A stretch of DNA of 59,369 nt from an uncultured Clostridia bacterium. GTDB lineage: Bacteria > Bacillota > Clostridia > Christensenellales > Borkfalkiaceae. Positions 51,355 through 59,369 of this stretch are shown here, one piece after another; within the stretch, counting starts at the first letter, position 1; each line of letters opens with the position of its first letter. Location: the NCBI GenBank assembly GCA_944368925.1, contig CALVXG010000015.1, forward strand, positions 1 through 59,369, written 5' to 3'. The position numbers and the translations under genes are program-made. A model generated the notes under the pieces. That model worked only from the letters and a program-made list of their open reading frames with translations, did not search any database and was not told the DNA's origin.

Positions 51355-51706
51355 TAGAATTTGTCCTCTTTTCCCCGCCGTAATCTTTCCAAAACTTGAA
51401 AAAAATTCAGAAAACAGGCATTCGTATGCCTGTTTTCTGTGTTATAGTTAAGAGGAAATAAAAACAAACAAATGTTTGTAAAAAGTTGTCGGGCAAGATG
51501 GAAAAGGGGGTAAAAGTATGGGATAATTAGATTGCGTGAAGACATACGACAGAGGAAGAAGGTTTTAGTCGGGTAGCGTAAGCGATGACGGGCATGGGAA
51601 GCGGGATCGCGGCGCGTTCGGAGAAAACTTTTTATTTTGCCGCACGGATATGGAAAAATTTTCCAAAACAAAAGACGGAAAAGAATCGGGAAGGAGGGGA
51701 CAAGAA
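51355..51706. other. Intergenic stretch upstream of the phage block
   Basis: Holds a 13-bp perfect hairpin (CAGAAAACAGGCA / TGCCTGTTTTCTG, 51408-51439) and no gene. If a prophage junction lies on the left side, it is probably here; I see no matching repeat or integrase within the window. Confidence 0.4.
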
Positions 51707-52450
51707 GTGAAGGCATATCAAAAAGTTTTATTGCTTGTCTGGCCGAAATTGGGGAGGCTCACGGAGAATATCGGGCAATACGCGCAGGCGAAAGCGTACG
51801 CGTCGTTCAGCGGGAGAGAGACGGCGGAGCGGTGCGCACAGAAGATTTTGGATTATTTATACATACGCGACTGTTTTGCGGAACTGCAATTCAGGATGAA
51901 AGAAATTCTCGATACACTCAGCAAAGAGGAAAAATACCTGCTCGAATACAAATATTTTCGCAGGAAAAAGGTGTTGGAGAGCGAATACGCAGACATACGT
52001 TGCGATTTTTGCGAGCGCACGTATTACCGCAGACAGAAAAAACTGGGAGAAAAGCTGAACAATCTGTTTTTGCGGGGCGGGATGGACGAAGCGTGGTTTT
52101 TAAAGACTTTTGCCTCGGTGCCGTACATGGCGGGGCTTTTGGAGCGCGTCAGAAAGAGCGGCGAACTTTCCGTGGTGGACAAGCGCACGCGCGGTGAACT
52201 GCACGTGAGCGACAAATCGTACGGAAAAAAGATACAAGAGGGGGAAACGGCATCCGAAAAGCCGCGCGAAAACGATAAGACGTGCGAAAAAAAGGAGAAA
52301 GAAAAGGCGCGCGAAACCGCCGATGAGGGATTTCGGCTGAATTTCGGAGCGCGGGCAAGCGTCTGCCGCGGCGGCATGCGGGGCGGAGAATTTTCTGCGG
52401 GAAATTATATGTACGAGGGGAAAAGCCGAAAGAGCGGGTTTGAAGAGTAG
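51707..52450 (+). CDS. Phage-type transcription regulator upstream of terminase
   Basis: A 247-residue protein. The first half contains LSKEEKYLLEYKYFRRKKVL and then CDFCERTYYRRQKKLGEKLN, which looks like the sigma-region-4-like domain of ArpU/RinA-type late regulators that stand before the packaging genes in Gram-positive phages. The second half is low-complexity and charged (KKEKEKARETADEG). GTG 51707 is nine bases after AGGAGG; the ATG at 51650 has no good site. Assignment by motif style and position only. Confidence 0.55.
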   Translation: MKAYQKVLLLVWPKLGRLTENIGQYAQAKAYASFSGRETAERCAQKILDYLYIRDCFAELQFRMKEILDTLSKEEKYLLEYKYFRRKKVLESEYADIRCDFCERTYYRRQKKLGEKLNNLFLRGGMDEAWFLKTFASVPYMAGLLERVRKSGELSVVDKRTRGELHVSDKSYGKKIQEGETASEKPRENDKTCEKKEKEKARETADEGFRLNFGARASVCRGGMRGGEFSAGNYMYEGKSRKSGFEE

Positions 52451-52467
52451 TTTAGTATAAGGGAAGA

Positions 52468-53163
52468 TTAGAAAAAGTCTTCCGCGTCTTCGTCGAGCGG
52501 GCGCGGCTGTTTTTTGGAGGGGCGGAAGAGGAAATACACCGCGCCGAGAGCGGCTACGGACAGGGCGCTGATGAGGACGACGTTGAGCGCGCTCGCCGAC
52601 TGCGGCGCGGGGGAGCCTGGATCGGTGTCTGTGGAAGTGGTTTCGGAGTGTTCGGTATTGGGCGGATAGGCGAGAGGATCGCAGGAAGAGGCGGGGACGT
52701 AACCGAACCTGCCGTCCAGTTCTACGAAACAGCAGGTGGAAGAACCGTAAGAAAAGGTGCCGTAAAAGGCGGCGCCGACTTTGTATTCGACGATAAACTC
52801 GTCGGGCAGATCGTCGGAGGACGAGCGGAACGTGACCTGCGTGTCGTAGACGAGAAAAGGGGTTTCGGGTATGTAATCGACGAGTTCGACGTCCGCTTTG
52901 CGGCAGTACCCGCGAAGCGGAGTGCGCCCGGGCGTGTCGGAAAGATATTCCGCGGCATAGTATTCCTGCGTTTCTCCCGTGACTTTGACAAAATACGTCT
53001 CGGGCAGGATAAACAGACCCGAATTCTCGTCCGCGGTTTCGTAAAAATAGACATTCGGCTGCGTAATGCGCGCATATGCCGCCGTCTCTTGCGCGGCGGC
53101 CGTACGGATCGGCAGGCAAAACAGAAACAAAGCAAGTACGGTCACTGCCCAGATTTTTTTCAT
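52468..53163 (-). CDS. Secreted, membrane-anchored SH3-like protein
   Basis: A 231-residue exported protein. A signal peptide (KIWAVTVLALFLFCLPI) is followed by two SH3-like units (ITQPNVYFYETADENSGLFI to GYCRKADVELVDY, and VTFRSSSDDLPDEFIVEYK to RFGYVPASSCDPL), a Ser/Thr/Pro linker, one membrane helix (ALNVVLISALSVAALGAVYF) and a short tail. The design repeats the C-terminal part of the 880-residue protein upstream. AGGAGG is perfectly placed. It sits on the opposite strand inside the phage block, between the regulator and the terminase. Confidence 0.7.
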   Translation of the reverse strand: MKKIWAVTVLALFLFCLPIRTAAAQETAAYARITQPNVYFYETADENSGLFILPETYFVKVTGETQEYYAAEYLSDTPGRTPLRGYCRKADVELVDYIPETPFLVYDTQVTFRSSSDDLPDEFIVEYKVGAAFYGTFSYGSSTCCFVELDGRFGYVPASSCDPLAYPPNTEHSETTSTDTDPGSPAPQSASALNVVLISALSVAALGAVYFLFRPSKKQPRPLDEDAEDFF

Positions 53164-53263
53164 GATTTACCTCCTGTTTTCGGTATGCGTATCATTATAA
53201 CCCGACGGGCGGCGCGAATCGGGGAAAAGAAACCCGAATGCGCCCGAATTCTGTCGTAAAATT

Positions 53264-53335
53264 TTTTTGTCGGGAAAAAGTATATACGTTCACCGAAAAA
53301 TACGACGAAACTTTGAAAAAATTTTTGTCGGGAAA
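53264..53335 (+). repeat. Direct repeat pair before the terminase gene
   Basis: TTTTTGTCGGGAAA occurs at 53264-53277 and again at 53322-53335, each preceded by A/T tracts, 58 bases apart. TATAAT at 53361 follows without a normal -35, so these may be activator sites. Confidence 0.5.
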
Positions 53336-53398
53336 GGTAGGAAATGCGATTTTTTGCGGATATAATCGAGATGCGCGGCGGCAAAAGGAGGCGATGAG

Positions 53399-54835
53399 GT
53401 GGACAGGCAGGAGAGAGAAACTCTGGAAAGGATCTTAAGGATCGAGAAAGAGCAGGAACGCCGCAGAGAGAATCCGCTTGCCCGTTACAACGCAGGCAGA
53501 AAGAAACACAAAAAGCAGATCGCTTTTCACAAGTGCAAAAAGCGCAACCGCTGGGTATTCGGCGGCAACCGCAGCGGAAAAACGGAATGCGGCGCGGTGG
53601 AATGTATCTGGATGGCGCGGGGGATCCATCCTTACCGCAAAAACAGAAAGGACGTATTCGGATGGGTGGTGTCCCTTTCCCAGCAGGTACAGCGCGACGT
53701 GGCGCAGAAAAAGATCCTGCATTATCTTCCGGGCGAATGGGTCGAGGAAGTCGTCATGCTTTCGGGCAAGCGCGGTTCGCCTTCGGGCGTCATCGATCAG
53801 ATCCGCATCCGCAACGTGTTCGGCGGGATCTCGGTCATCGGCTTTAAAAGCTGCGACCAGGGACGGGAGAAATTCCAGGGAGCGTCGTTGGATTTTGTGT
53901 GGTTCGACGAGGAGCCTCCGCAGGATATTTACGAAGAATGCCGCATGCGCGTGCTGGATCGGGCGGGGGATATTTTCGGTACGATGACGCCGCTGAAGGG
54001 GTTGACCTTTCTCTTTGACGAGATCTACATGAACAAGGGCGGAAATCCCGAAGTCTGGTACGAGTTCATGGAATGGGACGACAATCCTTTTTTGCAGAAA
54101 AGCGAAATAAAACTTCTGACGGCGTCCATGGACGAAAAGGAGCTGCAGAGCCGCCGCTACGGGAAGTTCTGCGTGAGCGAGGGGCTGGTGTATCCCGAGT
54201 TTGACGAAAACGTGCACGTGATCCCGCCCTTTGAAATTCCGTTCGAGTGGCAGGACATGATCTCCATCGACCCTGGGCTGAACAATCCGCTGTCGGCGCA
54301 CTGGTACTGCGTAGATTACGACGGCAACGTGTACGTCGTGGCGGAGCATTACGAAGCCAAGCGGGACATCGGGTATCATGCGGCCAGGATCAAGGAGATC
54401 AGCGCGCGGCTGGGCTGGCATACGGACGGGATGGGCAGGATCAGGGCGCTGATCGATTCCGCGGCGAATCAGCGTACGCTGGCGAGTTCGAAGAGCGTGA
54501 GCGAGCTGTTTTACGAACAGGGCATCAACGTGAACGCGAACGTCAACAAAGATCTTTTTGCGGGCATTGCGCGCGTGAAGTCTTATCTCAAAGGGGAAAA
54601 CGGTGTTCCGAAACTGTATATTTTCGAAGGGTGCGTCAATCTGATCCGCGAGCTCAAAGGGTATTTTTGGGGGAGCGGCGACGTGCCGAAGAAAAAGGAC
54701 GATCATTCGCTGGACGAATTGCGGTATTATCTGATGACCAAGCCGCACAATTCCGCACCCGAAAAGCCTCCGACGGCCGTCCAGCGCGATAAAGCGCGCC
54801 TCATGCGGCGCATTCGCGCAAGGCGCGGAAACTGA
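53399..54835 (+). CDS. Phage terminase large subunit
   Basis: A 478-residue packaging motor. The ATPase has Walker A GGNRSGKTE (residues 55-63), Walker B DFVWFDEEPP (165-174) and the coupling motif FGTMTPL; the nuclease domain has SIDPGLNNP and HSLDELRYYL with the acidic metal residues. GTG 53399 lies seven bases after AGGAGG. First gene of the head block: terminase, small protein, portal, scaffold-like, capsid. Confidence 0.93.
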   Translation: MDRQERETLERILRIEKEQERRRENPLARYNAGRKKHKKQIAFHKCKKRNRWVFGGNRSGKTECGAVECIWMARGIHPYRKNRKDVFGWVVSLSQQVQRDVAQKKILHYLPGEWVEEVVMLSGKRGSPSGVIDQIRIRNVFGGISVIGFKSCDQGREKFQGASLDFVWFDEEPPQDIYEECRMRVLDRAGDIFGTMTPLKGLTFLFDEIYMNKGGNPEVWYEFMEWDDNPFLQKSEIKLLTASMDEKELQSRRYGKFCVSEGLVYPEFDENVHVIPPFEIPFEWQDMISIDPGLNNPLSAHWYCVDYDGNVYVVAEHYEAKRDIGYHAARIKEISARLGWHTDGMGRIRALIDSAANQRTLASSKSVSELFYEQGINVNANVNKDLFAGIARVKSYLKGENGVPKLYIFEGCVNLIRELKGYFWGSGDVPKKKDDHSLDELRYYLMTKPHNSAPEKPPTAVQRDKARLMRRIRARRGN

Positions 54836-54861
54836 CTGGCAGAAGATCGGAGGATGGTTTT

Positions 54862-55125
54862 GTGAGCGATGAGCAGATAAGACAGGCGCTCGTCCGCCGT
54901 GCCGTGGGTTACGAGACGGACGAGGTCGTGGAGGAATACGGCTTCAACGACGGCGAAGCCGTGCTGATCAAACGGAAGGTGACGAAAAAGAGTGTGCCGC
55001 CCGATATACAGGCGGCGAAGATGCTGATGGACGGGCAGACGCCGCTCAGCGAAATGAGCGACGAAATGCTGGAAGAGGAAAAGCAGCGGCTGTTGAAGCA
55101 GCTGCGTCGGCAGGAGGAAAACTGA
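54862..55125 (+). CDS. Small protein between terminase and portal (small terminase-like)
   Basis: An 87-residue protein: VGYETDEVVEEYGFNDGEA and KRKVTKKSVPPDIQAAKML resemble the C-terminal part of phage small terminase subunits of the KKHVPPDTTA type. The helix-turn-helix half of a full small subunit is missing. GTG 54862 follows GGAGG by seven bases. It lies 26 bases after the terminase gene and one base before portal. Possible roles are packaging initiation or assembly. Confidence 0.55.
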   Translation: MSDEQIRQALVRRAVGYETDEVVEEYGFNDGEAVLIKRKVTKKSVPPDIQAAKMLMDGQTPLSEMSDEMLEEEKQRLLKQLRRQEEN

Positions 55126-55126
55126 A

Positions 55127-57052
55127 TTGGATCAAAAAAAGACGGAAGCGCCCGTGACGGGCGCAAAGAGCAAAGGGAATGTGCAGATCATGGGCGGGGT
55201 CGGTTCCGACCGCGGCAAGAGCCGTCCTTTTGACAAAAAATTTGAAGAGCAGACGGTCAAGTTCGTATACGAAACTTTCCGCGAGCGGCAGGAGGCGCGG
55301 CGTTTTCTGGAGCGGAGCTGGGAGCTGAACATGAATTTTCTTTCGGGGAACCAGTACTGCGACGTAAGCGCCGCGGGCGAGCTGGAAGAGGAACAGCCCC
55401 GTTACTGGTGGATGACGCGGCGCGTGTACAATCACATTGCGCCCGCGATCGACACGCGGTGCGCGAAGCTGGCGCAGGTGCGCCCCACGATGACCGTGCG
55501 CGCGGCGACGGGAGAGGAGCGGGATCTGCAGACGGCGAAAATTGCCGCCAACGTGCTGCGTTCGGTGTGCGAAGAATGCGGGTTTGACGACGTGGTTTCC
55601 CGCGCGACGATGTGGAGCGAAACGTGCGGGACGGCGTTTTACAAAATTTTGTGGGACGCGGACAGCAAGAGCGCGGAAGGGGGCGTGCGCATTGCGGCGA
55701 TCTCGCCGTTCGAGATCTATCCCGAAGATCTTTGCGTGGAGAAACTTTCCGAGCAGGGGAGCATTATGCACGTAAAAGCGGTACCCGTATCCGAGATTTT
55801 TGAACGATACGGCGTGCACGTGGAGGGAAAAGACATCGACGAATTTTCCATGGTGCCGGGTTCCGCGTCGGCAAACGATGCGGGCGGAACGGGCAGCCGC
55901 CTGTACGGCGTGCGCAAGAACAGCGCGCTCGTTTTGGAATATTACGAAAAGAGCAGCAGCGTATTTCCTTACGGACGGCTGATCGTGACGGCGGGCGACA
56001 GGCTTGTGTATTACGGCGATCTTCCCTATGAAAACGGAGATGCGGGGACGCGGACGTACCCCTTTGTGCGGCAATGCGCGATTCCGCTTTCGGGTGCCTT
56101 TTTCGGCGGGAGCATCGTGGACAGAATGATCCCCGTGCAGAGGGCGTTCAACGCGGTCAAAAACCGCAAGCACGAGTTTCTGAACCGACTGACCATGGGG
56201 GTGCTCGCGGTGGAAGACGGATCGGTGGACACGGACGAGCTTCTGGAAGAAGGGCTGCCGCCCGGAAAAGTGCTGGTGTACAGGCAGGGCGCGGCGGTTC
56301 CGAAGATGCTGGGGGCAGATTCCATGCCTGCGGAATTTGAAAAGGAAGAAGAGCGGCTGCTGGACGAATTTATTCTGGTGAGCGGCGTGAGCGAGCTCTC
56401 TTCCACGACGCAGAACCGCACGCACGTGACGAGTGCGACGGGGTTGCAGCTTCTCATCGATCTGGACGACACGCGTCTGGCGGTCACGGCGGACGGCATC
56501 AAGCGCGCGCTCAAAGGAGTGGGGAAGCAGGTGCTGCGGCTGATGCGGCAGTTTGCCGGCCCGCGCAGGCTGATGCGCATGACGGGGGAAGGCAAACGGG
56601 TGGAGCTGTACTATTTTTCCTCTTCGGACATCACGTCGGACGACGTCGTGTTCGAGGCGGAAGCGGACGAGGCGAGTTCGCCCGCCAAGCGGCGTTCGCT
56701 GATCTACGAGATGTACCGCATGGGGCTGTTCTCGGGGGAAGACGGCAAGGTGCCGGACGAGACGCGCGAGCGGGTGCTGGACGCGCTGGGGTACGGCGGC
56801 CTGGACAGCACGCGCGGCCTGCTGCCGCTGCACAAGAACAAGGCGGCGGAGGAGAACATGCGGCTTGTCACGGAGGACGTGGACACGGACGAGTTTGACG
56901 ACGACGCGGCGCACATAGCGGAGCATACGCGCTATCTTTTGTCGGACGAGTTCAAAAAGAACATGGCGGCAAAGCCGCGGTTCGTGGCGCACCTGCGCAA
57001 ACATGAGGCGCAGAAAAGGCGCAAAGACAGAGAAAAAGAAACGGAGAATTGA
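55127..57052 (+). CDS. Phage portal protein (P22-type)
   Basis: A 641-residue protein with the layout of large podovirus/P22-type portals: an N-terminal clip/wing segment (LERSWELNMNFLSGNQYCDV), a central part with PFEIYPEDLCVE and QRAFNAVKNRKHEFLNR, and a C-terminal helical region with acidic and basic runs. The portal forms the 12-subunit ring through which DNA enters the head. TTG 55127 has AGGAGG upstream and starts one base after the previous stop. Confidence 0.85.
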   Translation: MDQKKTEAPVTGAKSKGNVQIMGGVGSDRGKSRPFDKKFEEQTVKFVYETFRERQEARRFLERSWELNMNFLSGNQYCDVSAAGELEEEQPRYWWMTRRVYNHIAPAIDTRCAKLAQVRPTMTVRAATGEERDLQTAKIAANVLRSVCEECGFDDVVSRATMWSETCGTAFYKILWDADSKSAEGGVRIAAISPFEIYPEDLCVEKLSEQGSIMHVKAVPVSEIFERYGVHVEGKDIDEFSMVPGSASANDAGGTGSRLYGVRKNSALVLEYYEKSSSVFPYGRLIVTAGDRLVYYGDLPYENGDAGTRTYPFVRQCAIPLSGAFFGGSIVDRMIPVQRAFNAVKNRKHEFLNRLTMGVLAVEDGSVDTDELLEEGLPPGKVLVYRQGAAVPKMLGADSMPAEFEKEEERLLDEFILVSGVSELSSTTQNRTHVTSATGLQLLIDLDDTRLAVTADGIKRALKGVGKQVLRLMRQFAGPRRLMRMTGEGKRVELYYFSSSDITSDDVVFEAEADEASSPAKRRSLIYEMYRMGLFSGEDGKVPDETRERVLDALGYGGLDSTRGLLPLHKNKAAEENMRLVTEDVDTDEFDDDAAHIAEHTRYLLSDEFKKNMAAKPRFVAHLRKHEAQKRRKDREKETEN

Positions 57053-57102
57053 CCTGAAAAGGGAAACCCGCGGAACATAAAAAATTTTTTTGGGAGGACG
57101 TT

Positions 57103-57513
57103 ATGGAGAAGGAAAACAGAGTGCAGCAGCCGGACGCGGCGCAGGGAGCGGAGGCTCAGAAAGAGGAAGGCGCGGTCGGTTCGTTCGGCAAGTTCAAGAG
57201 CGCGGATGCCCTTCTGAACGCATACAATTCGCTGGAGGCTGAATTTACCCGCCGCAGCCAGCGTCTGCGCGAATTGGAGGGACGGTTGCAGGACGGGAAC
57301 AGAATGTCGTCCGCGGCCGAGGGGGAAGAGCGGCAGCAGCCGCAGAACCTGGAAGAGCAGGTCGGCGCGGCGGTGGAAAAATACCTCGCCGCCCGACAGG
57401 CTCCGTACATCATGGCGGACGGCGGTTCGCCGGCGAGCGCGCCTGCGCGGCGCATCCGGTCGCTGGAAGAGGCCGGAAGGCTCGCACAGGAACTTTTCCG
57501 CAAAAACGTCTGA
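57103..57513 (+). CDS. Putative scaffolding / head assembly protein
   Basis: A 136-residue, Glu/Gln/Ala-rich helical protein (GKFKSADALLNAYNSLEAEF, then SQRLRELEGRLQDG) with a basic C-terminus (AGRLAQELFRKNV). Its position between portal and capsid and its coiled-coil character fit a short scaffolding protein. No protease gene is present, so the scaffold would be removed without cleavage. GGGAGG precedes the ATG. Confidence 0.65.
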   Translation: MEKENRVQQPDAAQGAEAQKEEGAVGSFGKFKSADALLNAYNSLEAEFTRRSQRLRELEGRLQDGNRMSSAAEGEERQQPQNLEEQVGAAVEKYLAARQAPYIMADGGSPASAPARRIRSLEEAGRLAQELFRKNV

Positions 57514-57593
57514 TTTTTGGATGACGTAGTACGGAAATCCGATCAAAACGGCCGCATCGGCGGCAAAATTTCTGAATTTTAAGGAGATAGCAA

Positions 57594-58760
57594 ATGGTAA
57601 CGATGACAACTGCGGACAACGCATTGAAGTCCTTTTATTTGGGCGTGGTATCCGAACAGCTCAATACGTCGGTCAACCCGCTTTTGGCGAAGATCAAGCA
57701 GAGCACGGCGGACGTATGGGGCAAAGAGGTGCGCCGTCTCGCGCAGTACGGCGTGAACGGCGGCATCGGCGCGGGCACGGAGGAGGGGGATCTTCCCGCC
57801 GCGGCAGGCAACAACTACGAGCAGTTCGTGACCACCCTCAAAAATTTATACGGCACGGTGGAGATCAGCGACAAGGCCGTGCGCGCTTCCGAAAACAGCG
57901 CGGGCGCGTTCGTCAACCTGCTCAACGCGGAAATGGAAGGGTTGATCAAATCTTCGTCCTTCAATTTCGGACGCATGCTGTTCGGTGACGGCAGCGGCAA
58001 ACTCTGCACGGTGAAATCTGTTTCCGGCAACACGATCACGGCAGATTCCGTCAAAAACATCATCGAAGGGATGGTCGTGGACATTTACGACGCGGCGGGA
58101 ACGGTCGTGTCGGGAGTCACGGGGCGCAGGATCCTCTCCGTTGACCGCGAAGGAAAAAAATTCACCCTTTCGGGCGGCACTTTAAGCGGCGTGGACGCGA
58201 ACGATTTCGCGGTCGTGCAGGGTTCTTACAATCTCGAACTGACGGGCCTGGGCGCCATTTTCAAGAGCACGGGCACGCTGTACGGGTTGGACCGCTCCAC
58301 GCACACGTGGATGGTTCCGTATATGAAATCGTCCGTGGGCGAGATCAGTGAGACGGCAATCCAGGCGGCGATCGACAAGCTGGAAGAGACGGCGAACAGC
58401 CGCGTCAATTTCATCGTGTGCAGCTGGGGCGTAAAGCGCGCTTTGCAGAAGGCACTGTCCGCGTCCCGTTCGCTGACGGATCCGGAAGTGCTTGCGGGCG
58501 GCTATAAGGCGATCACCTACAACGGGATCCCCGTAGTGGCGGATCGTTTCTGCCCGGACGGCACGATGTACCTGCTCAACACCGACGATTTCTGCCTGCA
58601 TCAGCTTTGCGACTGGAAGTGGCTGGAAGGCGACGACGGGAAAGTGCTCAAACAGGTACCCGGCAAACCGCTTTACACGGCGACGCTCGTCAAATATGCC
58701 GACCTGATCTGCACGCGGCCTTGCGGGCAGGCGATGCTCTCGGGCATTACGGAAGCATGA
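57594..58760 (+). CDS. Phage major capsid protein
   Basis: A 388-residue protein with the look of an HK97-fold capsid of the P22-like portal lineage: the N-terminal KSFYLGVVSEQLNTSVNPLL, the spine helix SGAFVNLLNAEMEGLIKSSS-type segment, and IVCSWGVKRALQKALSASRS followed by GIPVVADRFCPDGTMYLLN in the A domain. An inserted strand-rich domain (GNTITADSVKNIIEGMVVDI to LSGVDANDFAVV) resembles an extra surface domain. AAGGAG precedes the ATG and a perfect terminator follows. Confidence 0.88.
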   Translation: MVTMTTADNALKSFYLGVVSEQLNTSVNPLLAKIKQSTADVWGKEVRRLAQYGVNGGIGAGTEEGDLPAAAGNNYEQFVTTLKNLYGTVEISDKAVRASENSAGAFVNLLNAEMEGLIKSSSFNFGRMLFGDGSGKLCTVKSVSGNTITADSVKNIIEGMVVDIYDAAGTVVSGVTGRRILSVDREGKKFTLSGGTLSGVDANDFAVVQGSYNLELTGLGAIFKSTGTLYGLDRSTHTWMVPYMKSSVGEISETAIQAAIDKLEETANSRVNFIVCSWGVKRALQKALSASRSLTDPEVLAGGYKAITYNGIPVVADRFCPDGTMYLLNTDDFCLHQLCDWKWLEGDDGKVLKQVPGKPLYTATLVKYADLICTRPCGQAMLSGITEA

Positions 58761-58791
58761 TCTGCGCGCGTTCTGATTGAGGCGTAAACGG

Positions 58792-58825
58792 ACGCGGCGC
58801 GGAAGAATTCCGCGCCGCGTTTTGC
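58792..58825 (+). terminator. Terminator after the capsid gene
   Basis: ACGCGGCGCGGAA with its perfect complement around GAA, then TTTTG. Confidence 0.85.
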
Positions 58826-58883
58826 TTTTTGCCGCCGCGGGGCGGCGAACGGAAAAAGGACGCGCGGCAGCGGAGGAGGGAAA

Positions 58884-59369
58884 ATGAAAGTAAATTTGAT
58901 TATGGCGATGGCGGCGGATCTGTGCGGGCGGAAAGATCTTTCGGGGTATCTGACGGGAAAGAGTGCGGAAAACCTCGCGGAGGCGGAGCGGGATACGGAA
59001 ATTCTGCTGCGCTGTTACAATCTGACGGAGAACGAGACGGCGCTGGACTATCTGCCCCTGTGCAGGACACAGACGCTTGTTTCGGACGGAAAGATCGCGT
59101 ATGCCGCCTTTGAAAAACCGCCTTTGGAGATCGAGAGCGTGCGAAAGAGCGACGGCGGCAAATTGCCTTTTCGCATTGCGGAAGACGGGGTGTGCGTGCA
59201 GGCGGGAGAGGTGAGCGTGACGTACACGTACCGTCCCTCGGTGAAGGAGCGCGAAGACGAAGCAGAGCTGAACCGAAAGGGGGACGCGCGCATACTGGCG
59301 CTCGGGACGGCGTGCGAATTTTCGCTGATGAACGGGATGTTCGACGCGGCGACGCTTCTGGACAAGCGC
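58884..59369 (+). CDS. Head-tail connector-like protein (cut by window end)
   Basis: A frame without stop runs from ATG 58884, preceded by GGAGGAGGG, to the last base (162 codons). It begins MKVNLIMAMAADLCGRKD and contains LLRCYNLTENETALDYLPL, AFEKPPLEIESVRKSDGG and VTYTYRPSVKEREDEAELN. Position directly after the capsid gene and the short-helix/strand character fit a head completion or head-tail connector protein. Too incomplete for a firm name. Confidence 0.6.
   Translation, partial: MKVNLIMAMAADLCGRKDLSGYLTGKSAENLAEAERDTEILLRCYNLTENETALDYLPLCRTQTLVSDGKIAYAAFEKPPLEIESVRKSDGGKLPFRIAEDGVCVQAGEVSVTYTYRPSVKEREDEAELNRKGDARILALGTACEFSLMNGMFDAATLLDKR

Overview
The window looks like a chromosomal segment of an endospore-forming member of the Clostridia (Firmicutes/Bacillota), probably an uncultured gut lineage. 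It carries spoIIAA-spoIIAB-sigF, spoIIGA-sigE, sigG, spoVAC, a YlmC/YmxH-type PRC-barrel gene and a PdaB-like deacetylase. Shine-Dalgarno sites are strong (AGGAGG) and many promoters are near-consensus TTGACA-N17-TATAAT. I cannot place it below class level from the sequence alone.

Layout. 1-3800 is a graveyard of accessory genes: an hsdR fragment, a headless LexA/S24 fragment, an orphan helix-turn-helix fragment and a small zinc-ribbon gene, plus an intact flavin reductase/NTF2-like pair. 3801-5541 is a five-gene tRNA operon (minus strand: Ile2 or Met, Asp, Phe, Thr, Tyr). A small AT-rich element appears to be inserted at the tRNA-Tyr 3' end, duplicating the tRNA end and its terminator. 5716-7229 is the spoIIA operon. 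7256-13520 holds a small membrane protein behind a striking tandem palindrome, a glycine-riboswitch-controlled sodium:alanine symporter, an NSS-family symporter, a MATE exporter and spoVAC. 13692-16085 holds a small membrane protein and a large pilin-like protein. 16098-19450 is asd-dapA-dapB on the minus strand behind a lysine riboswitch; it makes diaminopimelate and lysine, and the dapA/dapB product is also the precursor of spore dipicolinate.

19533-25203 is a five-gene housekeeping operon (YesL-like membrane protein, methyltransferase, Hsp33, TPR protein, HEAT-like protein). 25269-30119 is the str operon (rpsL, rpsG, fusA) plus tuf with its own promoter. 30358-34330 contains an acetyltransferase, an 800-bp gap without a convincing gene, an XRE regulator divergent from a small membrane protein, and an SPFH/ribbon-helix-helix pair. 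34514-37694 is the second sporulation block. 37732-46014 has two alpha/beta hydrolases, murG and a type IIA topoisomerase pair. 46015-46884 is a repeat-rich intergenic region.

46885-59369 holds the PdaB-like deacetylase, an SSB-like protein, two secreted single-pass proteins with SH3-like domains, and the head-morphogenesis block of a tailed phage (terminase, small terminase-associated protein, portal, scaffold-like protein, capsid, and a connector-like gene cut by the window end). Long perfect GC-rich hairpins, often two or three in a row, close many transcription units.

The points I find most worth checking are the tRNA-Tyr insertion with two successive duplicated ends, the tandem palindrome at 7313-7386, the overlapping mutually exclusive hairpins at 13742-13787, the pilin-like/beta-helix fusion, arginine at codon 88 of rpsL, the operator that exactly fills a promoter spacer at 32260, and the 46-48-bp hairpin array at 46112-46375.
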